Positions 57,956 through 64,000 of a DNA stretch of 64,000 nucleotides are shown here, in pieces (position 1 is the first letter of the stretch; each line of letters begins with the position of its first letter). A program made the position numbers and the translations under genes. The notes beneath the pieces were generated by a model, which saw nothing but the letters and a program-made list of their open reading frames with translations, searched no databases and was not told the DNA's origin. This DNA comes from Peronospora farinosa (Eukaryota; Oomycota; Peronosporomycetes; Peronosporales; Peronosporaceae): positions 124,001-188,000 of the forward strand of contig CANTFK010000979.1 of assembly GCA_947646735.1 (NCBI GenBank). Direction: 5' to 3'.

Positions 57956-58645
57956 TTAAACGGGTTTAACATTAGGGCAATAATTTGCTCCGACTTGCCT
58001 CGTACGTTCTGCCATCCATAACGTTGATAGCTTATGTATGTTGACACTTCTCCACTGACTGCTCCTCAATCTTCCCACGACACGGGCTTCTTTCGCCCAG
58101 TGTACGTCCTTCTCGTAACGGTATTGCTCAACGACACGTTCGACTCGGACGCACCCGAAATTAAGAAGAAAATCTGTCGAGCTTGTGTCACTCACACGGC
58201 GCATGGCTTCTTCAGCCGCAGCCTTCCTTCGACTACGAAGAAATCGTCTCTTGTGCTTGGTCGGGGTCGCAGCAATGTCGTCATAGCTGCCGCTGGAAAC
58301 CGAGTCGCTCAAGCTGCTTGAGCCACTACGTTCCAACTGGTGCTGCTCAGCCACCTCACGTGGCTCAACGTAAACGAGATGAGGATCAAACAGGCTTTCG
58401 ACGGCTTTCCTGGATGAAGGCGTGAGGCTTTTGCTACTGCTGCTTCTGTTGCTAGAGCGCAGGGATGTCACGTCGTCCTTATTGTTGTTGCTCCAGTATT
58501 TCTTGTATAACACGCGAAAGTAATACCAGCCCGTGATCGTCGCGTACGAGAACCAGATAAAAGCATGCTTTCGTAGGGTAGCGCTGCTAGTGAGGGCCAT
58601 CATCAAGGCCACAAGCAGTAGCAACAGCCACAGCAACGCTGGCAT
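57956..58645 (-). CDS. Small N-terminally anchored membrane protein, function unknown
   Basis: A 229-residue single-exon protein. The N-terminus (MPALLWLLLLLVALMMALTS) is a signal peptide or signal anchor, and a second hydrophobic stretch (FIWFSYATITGWYYFRVLY) follows at ~29-47. The rest is polar, with Ser-rich stretches and a basic cluster (KHKRRFLRSRRKAAAEEAMR). The C-terminal part (VRVERVVEQYRYEKDVHWAK) has no recognised domain. It could be an ER or Golgi membrane protein. An intron near the 3' end cannot be ruled out. Confidence 0.6.
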   Translation of the reverse strand: MPALLWLLLLLVALMMALTSSATLRKHAFIWFSYATITGWYYFRVLYKKYWSNNNKDDVTSLRSSNRSSSSKSLTPSSRKAVESLFDPHLVYVEPREVAEQHQLERSGSSSLSDSVSSGSYDDIAATPTKHKRRFLRSRRKAAAEEAMRRVSDTSSTDFLLNFGCVRVERVVEQYRYEKDVHWAKEARVVGRLRSSQWRSVNIHKLSTLWMAERTRQVGANYCPNVKPV

Positions 58646-58779
58646 TGTCTTACACTTGGAAGTGTCAATTAAACTTGTTTTTTGTATTTTAGCTTTTTCT
58701 AGACTGCCACTTGTGGAAATTGTGTCGCAAATTGGTGCATTAGGTAACGTATACGATTTTTATATGATAAAGTATTGAG

Positions 58780-59810
58780 GGTTGCCGAATGTAACCGAGA
58801 GACTTTTTTTTCAGCCAGCGCCATGAGGTCGTCCCAAGGGCTGGAATACCTGTTACCGTCGTATGGTGGTAATAAAGAGACTATTCGGCCTATATGACTG
58901 GTGATATGCTAGTTTGTAGCTTTGGTAGAATGCAAAAAAGCCTAACAATTATGAGCGTGCACACTGGATTTAGACGGTCTATCCCAAGCGATTACACAAT
59001 TGGACAATAACTGTGTGTTGCACCAGCACTATCACCTTCGTAGCAAGTCTGCAGCAGGCAAGCAAGCAAAAAGCAAAGAGGTGAAGCTACGTAGGCCCGT
59101 CAAGCTTCTGGAAGTGAACTGTTATCGTAGGACTGAGGGGAACTAGTCGCATGTTGTATCTAACAAGCTCAATTGTACGAAACTGAGACGGGGGGCAGGC
59201 ATCATGAAGGATGGAGATAACAATGATACTGACAGTGAAGACAAAGCTACAGGTGGAGCCTTAAGACTCAAAACTTCGACTCGGTGATGCTGACATCTGG
59301 TGAGAAGACTTAAATGCAAAAGAATTTGCGGTGTGTACTAAGGAAGCGAAGACACGACTGTGGATGCTACGAACGATACCGAGACAGGAATTCAACTAGG
59401 AAGTTGCAATAAAATTATGCGAGTCTGAGCTCATGTGCCACAGCAACTTTGGCACTAGCCGAAATAAACGCGGTGCACGCGGACATCACCAAGCGGCTAA
59501 TCAGTGGAGTAAACGTAGAGCGTTTAGTTTGTATGGAGGCTTCGATACGATGTCCAAGAGGTTTACATTCTAGCGCAAAGAGCATGCGTACGAGTACTAT
59601 ACGAGCAGAACCACATGGAGGAGGTGCGGTAGCCTCCTTCAGTGTTGCTTCGCAAAGTGGAGGAACAGAATAAGGGAGCATTGCACAAGATTAAGACATT
59701 GAAAGCTGTCATCGTGAAAAATGAGAAGACACATGAGCATCTTTCCTGTGTGTTAGTGGTCTCTGCTTGAGGCTCGGTCAGCTCCCTTAGTCTATCCTAT
59801 CCTGCATATA
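58780..59810. other. Intergenic stretch with possible degraded coding pieces
   Basis: Over 1 kb without a clear gene. Plus-strand pieces such as LDNNCVLHQHYHLRSKSAAG (~59000) and EDLNAKEFAVCTKEAKTRLW (~59310) are open for 30-50 codons but broken by stops and unjoined. They may be remnants of a decayed gene. Confidence 0.3.
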
Positions 59811-59815
59811 CTCTA

Positions 59816-60646
59816 TCATTCCGCCTTACTGCACTTCGTTGTCAGCTCCTTGTTATCTGCTTGCCGTTTTCGCTTACCCAATCGCTCTTTCACTTCTGGC
59901 ATGTCTTGCTCGCGTCGTCGAACACTCTTAGGAATCCACACGTCGTACGTTTTGCGACGCAAGTCGTCAAGTGGACGGATTGGTACTCGACCCGAAATCC
60001 ACGGTTCGGCCTGAAGTACTTGCGTCGGATTGCTCACCAGCTGAGGATGCCATTGCTTACGAATCTGCTGCTTCTCGTGCTCATCGAGATCTCCACGCAC
60101 CTGTGGAAACCAGTCCAATAGCCGCTGAAGTACCAGCGCTGTGGCCACCGACAGGTTGAGGCTCTCGCTGAAGCCAAAGAGCGGCAAATATACTCGTCGG
60201 TGCGCCGCTTGCAGCATCTCGGCACTCACCCCATCCGTTTCACGTCCAATGACAAGTGCCAAGCGCGCAGGCAGTTCACTGGGCTTGTCGTCCATTGCGA
60301 GCGGCTCCGCTTGCGGTGACAGGTCGGTGGCCCAGACGGTCGTCTCGCTCACTCTTAGTGCCTCTAGACAGGCTGCAATGGTCGGGAATTCGCGTATCGT
60401 GAGCCACACGGCGCAGTTCTTGGTGATCTTCTTACCGCTGCTCTTCTTGTGCGTCTTAAGCTGCTTGTCATTGGCAGTGATAAGCCACACGTGCTGGATA
60501 CCCAGTGCCTCGGCAGTCCGCAGCACGGCTTGATGGTTGTGTGAGTCCATACATTGCTCCAGCACCAGAATGATGCGGCTCGTGCGATGGCGTAGCACCG
60601 TCTCCGCTCGTCGCAGACGTTCAGGAGCCTCAATTAAGGTGTCCAT
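59816..60646 (-). CDS. TrmH-like SPOUT RNA 2'-O-methyltransferase
   Basis: Member of the SpoU/TrmH family, which methylates ribose 2'-OH of tRNA (G18-type) or rRNA using SAM bound in a trefoil knot. Single exon, 276 aa. The three SPOUT motifs are present: motif 1 NHQAVLRTAEALGIQHVWLI, motif 2 LALVIGRETDGVS, and motif 3 VYLPLFGFSESLNLSVATAL. An N-terminal region precedes (MDTLIEAPERLRRAETVLRH). The C-terminal extension is basic and may bind RNA (KERLGKRKRQADNKELTTKC). The conserved Asn, Arg and Glu positions are intact, so it looks active. No organelle signal is obvious, and the target RNA cannot be told from sequence. Confidence 0.88.
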   Translation of the reverse strand: MDTLIEAPERLRRAETVLRHRTSRIILVLEQCMDSHNHQAVLRTAEALGIQHVWLITANDKQLKTHKKSSGKKITKNCAVWLTIREFPTIAACLEALRVSETTVWATDLSPQAEPLAMDDKPSELPARLALVIGRETDGVSAEMLQAAHRRVYLPLFGFSESLNLSVATALVLQRLLDWFPQVRGDLDEHEKQQIRKQWHPQLVSNPTQVLQAEPWISGRVPIRPLDDLRRKTYDVWIPKSVRRREQDMPEVKERLGKRKRQADNKELTTKCSKAE

Positions 60647-60973
60647 TAGCGTGGTTGGTCTCCGATGTTCACGTTTCTGGCCAACTAGTTGCGTGAATAG
60701 CGAAGATTTGGCTTAGTTTGCACTACCCGCCCAAGTGATTCCTGAATATGAGAACAGCCACTCTGGCTGCAATGAAGATGAGGTGACGTGGCACGTCGCC
60801 GTATCTTGCTCACGATGCAGCAACTTAGAAGGAGAATCGGTTGCGACTGTAGACTGCTGCTCGTGGCATGAGTGCTGTCCTTCTTCAACAGCAGCAACCT
60901 TGTTATTATTAATCATATCTCTACGATGAGAAGCAAACGATGGAAGTGCTGCATGGCCCCCGTACCCATGTAG

Positions 60974-61350
60974 TTAACTTCGATGGGAGGTCTGTAGGAC
61001 GCGCACGTAGTCGACAGAGGGATCCAGAGACTTGATGGCGACGGAGGCTGCAATTTTTCACGTTAGCGTCTAGAACGGCGTCTTGTCGGGAACAGTACAG
61101 ATAGCAAAAGTACCAGAATCTGCTGAACGAGGACCAGAGAAAGATGGCAACGTTCTCGGTTGAAGCTTTGCTGGTTTGACTGCAGCCGGCCAAGTCTTTT
61201 CGTCTTTCAGTGCTACTCGTTCCTTGCAGTAATGCACAACTGCAGCTGTGTACTGAGCCTCTGGGCATCTTACGCCAGTGGCAACCCAGCGCAAAAAGTG
61301 AACCTCAGCAGACTTCGGATAGTGCGATGTGTACGCAGGGGCTTCTGGGC
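60974..61350 (-). pseudogene. Possible two-exon coding remnant, unknown
   Basis: A minus-strand frame open from a TAG near 61365 reads YPKSAEVHFLRWVATGVRCP, then EAQYTAAVVHYCKERVALKD. A possible intron (GTACTG…GCTAAC…TTGCAG, about 50 bp) would join it to SSVAIKSLDPSVDYVRVLQ and a stop at 60974. There is no ATG and the donor is weak. I do not recognise the protein. Confidence 0.25.
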
Positions 61351-61866
61351 AGGAATTCTATTGCTACCAGAGCTCGGAGTCACACTCAATCGTTTGCGCA
61401 CCGAAATGGAGACCTTATTGCTGCAATACCAGGGATGAAGTCATCGCACGCTTTATAAGAAAAGATACACGCGTCGAGGAGCTCAATGTGGCTCATAACC
61501 CATTGTGCGGTGTTAGCGCATTATACATTTTCGATGATCACTTTCAGCGCTATGAAAATGCCGAGCACGAAGTTTGCGCGTATGTGACCTGGACCATAAG
61601 CGGCAATTGCAAGGCCTCGCCTTCGTGAGGTTCTTGTCCTAAAGCCACAGGCATATGATAAACATCGGTGGCTATTTAAAGAGACTTTGCAATCACTACA
61701 ATCTCTATTCCATCGTAAAGTTTTCAAGTGGCGCATCGTAATGCTGGATCAGGACGTCTTTCAGCGCACGTTTTGCTCTTTGTCCCCACGTAGCGTTGCA
61801 AATCGCAACTGCGTGCTTGATGACAGATTTCGCCAATTGTGGTCACACGGCTATCGAAATATCTAA
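61340..61866 (+). pseudogene. Degraded gene with LRR-like piece
   Basis: Plus-strand coding-like pieces sit in different frames: NRLRTEMETLLLQYQ, then ARFIRKDTRVEELNVAHNPL with CGVSALYIFDDHF (leucine-rich-repeat-like), then an 80-codon open tail REVLVLKPQAYDKHRWLFKE … QLWSHGYRNI ending in TAA at ~61866. Frameshifts separate them. This suggests a decayed gene rather than functional exons. Confidence 0.35.
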
Positions 61867-61985
61867 GCACCATGATGCGATCCAGATGGCACTGGCGAGT
61901 GATCTGACCGGACTTTGATAAGTCGTGGCCCGTGGCACGAGCTACTTTGTCATTTTCAAAACTCTTGTCGTCTTCATAAGTTTAT

Positions 61986-62000
61986 TTTCTCATTTCAAGA
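61986..62000 (+). promoter_or_regulatory. Oomycete initiator-like element of the GH17 gene
   Basis: CTCATTTCAA at about 61989-61998 matches the oomycete initiator (YTCAYTYY) and lies ~21 bp upstream of the ATG at 62019. This spacing is typical for short oomycete leaders. Confidence 0.45.
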
Positions 62001-62018
62001 GCCCCGACTTCAATCATC

Positions 62019-63146
62019 ATGGTGAACGTCCTACGTACGACTTTCGTTCTAATCATGGCCACTGCCATCTTTGGCATGGCGAATGCCAATAACTTCAAGT
62101 GCAAGGGCATCAACTACAACATCCGCGCTGGTCCCGACTGGGCTACGCCCGACGTCAAGTGTAAATCTGCCTTGCAGATCGCTACGGAGCTGGTCACGCT
62201 CAAAAGCGTGACCGACGTCATCCGGCTGTACTCGCTGACGGACTGCGACCAAGCCACCACGTTGGTGCCGGTGGCCATTTAGGCTGGATTCAAGATTGAG
62301 CTGGGCATGTGGGTGGACTCGTCCACGTCCAGTTTTGAGGCAGAAAAGGCTGCGTTCAAGGTGCTACTGCAAACCGGTCTCGTGACTGCCGACAACATAG
62401 TGGGTGTCCATGTAGGCAGCGAGGCCGTATACCGTGGTGACGTAACAGTTGCAGTGGCTATTTCAAATCTGATGGAGATTCGTACACTGTGCCAGGACAA
62501 CTCGGCCGCCGCTAGCATTCCGCTCACGATCGCCGACATTGGTGATACGTACTCGGCGTATCCGGAATTGATTGAGGCCGTAGACTACGTGTCGGCCAAC
62601 TACTTCCCATTCTGGGAGAATATGGAAATTGATAGTGCCGTCGATCACTTTTACAAGCGCTTTTCGGTACTCGTGAAGACTGCTAGTACCTACAGTAAGA
62701 AGGTGGTCATAGGCGAGACCGGCTGGGCCTCGGACGGCGTCGGCGCTGGCGCCAGTCCTGCCACGGAGGCCAACGCCGCCAAGTTCTTCTACGACTTCTA
62801 CGCTCTTGCAGAGGAGAAGGACTTCGCGTACTACTACTTCTCGGCCTTTGACGAGCCGTGGAAATTGCCTACGCTCGAGGCTAACGAGACGGTGGAGGCC
62901 TATTTTGGCCTGTTCACGCACGATGGTGTCTTGAAGGACACCATTATGGCCAAGTTCAACAACATCTCTGCGTCCATCAACGGCGCCATCACATCCACGA
63001 CCATTTCAAACGGCACGACATCGCAGGGCCATATGGTCGCTGACGAGACTACCGTGGGCGACGCTCAGAAGCCCTCGCAGAGCTCGGTGTTGTTGCACAA
63101 GGACTGCGCCGTTGTAAACAAAGAGTTTACAGACGTGAGTAAGTGA
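62019..63146 (+). pseudogene. GH17 (BGL2-type) endo-1,3-beta-glucosidase with one in-frame TAG
   Basis: Secreted cell-wall 1,3-beta-glucanase/transglycosylase family. A signal peptide (MVNVLRTTFVLIMATAIFGM, cleavage near ANA-N) is followed by the GH17 start FKCKGINYNIRAGPDW. Codon 88 (62280-62282) is TAG, with VPVAI before it and AGFKIELGMWVD after it in the same frame; family members usually have Lys or another sense codon there. Downstream, both catalytic glutamates are kept: E135 in HVGSEAVYRGD and E233 in VIGETGWASDG. The frame then runs to a TAA/TGA-free end at TGA 63144-63146 (about 375 codons, normal length). No other damage is visible, so this is either a recent nonsense allele, readthrough, or a base-call error. 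No GT..AG pair near the TAG removes it cleanly. Confidence 0.85.
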
Positions 63147-64000
63147 GTGAGAAGAGTGTAGAAGAGTAGCTTTGCTATCACATGTAATGAGTCAATTCAG
63201 CATGAGTTTGAATTGAACGCTTTTTTGCATGCTGCTGTAGTTATACATTGTATTGTTGCTTCGCAGCAAAGAGCGTCATTCAGACAAAGATATAATTGAG
63301 CAAGCGCTGCAACCCTTTGGCTCAAGCTTTACGTCTGCAGTACTAACGCTACTGTTGAATACGGACGATTCAACACGCGGCATTTCCAAGTCAAAGTTGA
63401 TGGCTGACTGTGTTACGAGTAGCAGACTGCAAAACGGAGGAAAACTCAAAGGGCTTGTAAATGTGCTGGTGTTGTAGTTAGCTACAAGGCAAAACATGAG
63501 CTCAGATGAGTCGCTTTGTAACGTGGCCATCGACCAAGCATGTGGGTAATGTAGAGGACTGGTACATTTTTTGACTATGGTATTGCGTACGCAAGATAAC
63601 TGCAAGAAATATGTGAAGTTGATAGCGATTGCCTAATGATCCAGAAATAGAGGAAGAGCACATATAGTTTGTGTTTACGGTGTCGAATTGCTTCACTTTC
63701 GACGACTGTAACTCATTGCGCTGTCCATGGCCTAAGTGAATCGTCAATAGTCAAACACGCTAGTTGTCAGGGATGAAGGGTCCGAGAATCGCCTATTAAT
63801 TATTGCAATCGAACAAGCAAAAATGCCCGACGTGTTCTTTGCTGCAGGAGGAAGCATTGTGCTAGAAGTTGTTAGATTCACTGATGCTGAAATGCAGGCA
63901 GTGGCAGGAGCTCTGTGCCGCCGCTGGTATGAGAAACCAAAAGGTATGAAGATGCTGGTGCTGACCTGACAAGGGTTGCCATCTTTAATGCTTATTTGCA
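63147..64000. other. Intergenic to window end, no gene seen
   Basis: There are only short frames on both strands. A plus-strand stretch at 63253-63477 is open for 74 codons from a non-ATG start and is not recognisable. Confidence 0.35.

Noticed and set aside
62265..62285. Treating the TTTAG at the GH17 stop as a splice acceptor that removes the stop
   Set aside because: The only nearby GT donors would make an intron under ~20 bp, and conserved coding sequence is continuous on both sides.
63253..63747. Short frames near the window end as possible retroelement pieces
   Set aside because: No reverse transcriptase, integrase or gag motif can be read, and the frames are broken.

Overview
The window is eukaryotic nuclear DNA and most likely comes from an oomycete of the Peronosporales (Phytophthora or downy-mildew type). 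Genes lie close together on both strands. Introns are short (about 60-107 bp) with GT..AG ends, and some promoters carry an oomycete-type initiator (TCAYTYY-like). Several products also fit an oomycete: a BGL2-type GH17 glucanase, a mitochondrial pantoate-pathway enzyme and protein segments resembling oomycete PDR/ABCG transporters. There are no prokaryotic operons, and I saw no tRNA or rRNA genes.

Positions 1-15200 are a compact housekeeping region. In order it holds a 5'-partial carnosine N-methyltransferase (-), a small two-exon unknown gene (-), mitochondrial ribosomal protein mL54 (-), a TPR-like protein (+), ketopantoate hydroxymethyltransferase PanB rebuilt from seven exons (-), prefoldin subunit 6 (+), a MiaB/CDK5RAP1-type tRNA methylthiotransferase (-), a RAD5-like SNF2/RING translocase with an added RanBP2 zinc finger (+), an acidic multi-pass membrane protein (+) and a long coiled-coil protein (-).

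Positions 15332-50690 are the standout. This is one minus-strand coding region of about 35 kb made almost entirely of tandem ~100-residue Thr/Glu/Val repeats. Three repeat families follow one another from N to C terminus: C (5 x 288 bp), B (about 94 units of 288 or 297 bp) and A (12 x 300 bp). At each end sits a degenerate nucleotide-binding domain of the PDR/ABCG transporter family. Both lack a Walker A motif, an ABC signature and all membrane segments. About 14 small indels and one homopolymer-rich junction break the frame of the B array, so the assembly, the gene's integrity, or both are in question.

Positions 50691-64000 are looser and richer in remnants. They hold a degraded coiled-coil remnant, a 976-residue hAT-derived protein with three BED fingers, an IST1 homologue (four exons, -), a small anchored membrane protein (-), a TrmH-like SPOUT methyltransferase (-), further remnants, and a GH17 endo-1,3-beta-glucosidase gene broken by one in-frame TAG.

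The genes do not form one pathway. They are ordinary neighbours (RNA modification, cofactor synthesis, chaperone, ESCRT, DNA repair) around a fast-evolving repeat gene. Introns were placed by hand from frame continuity, GT/AG sites and remembered family sequences. No alignment or search was run.
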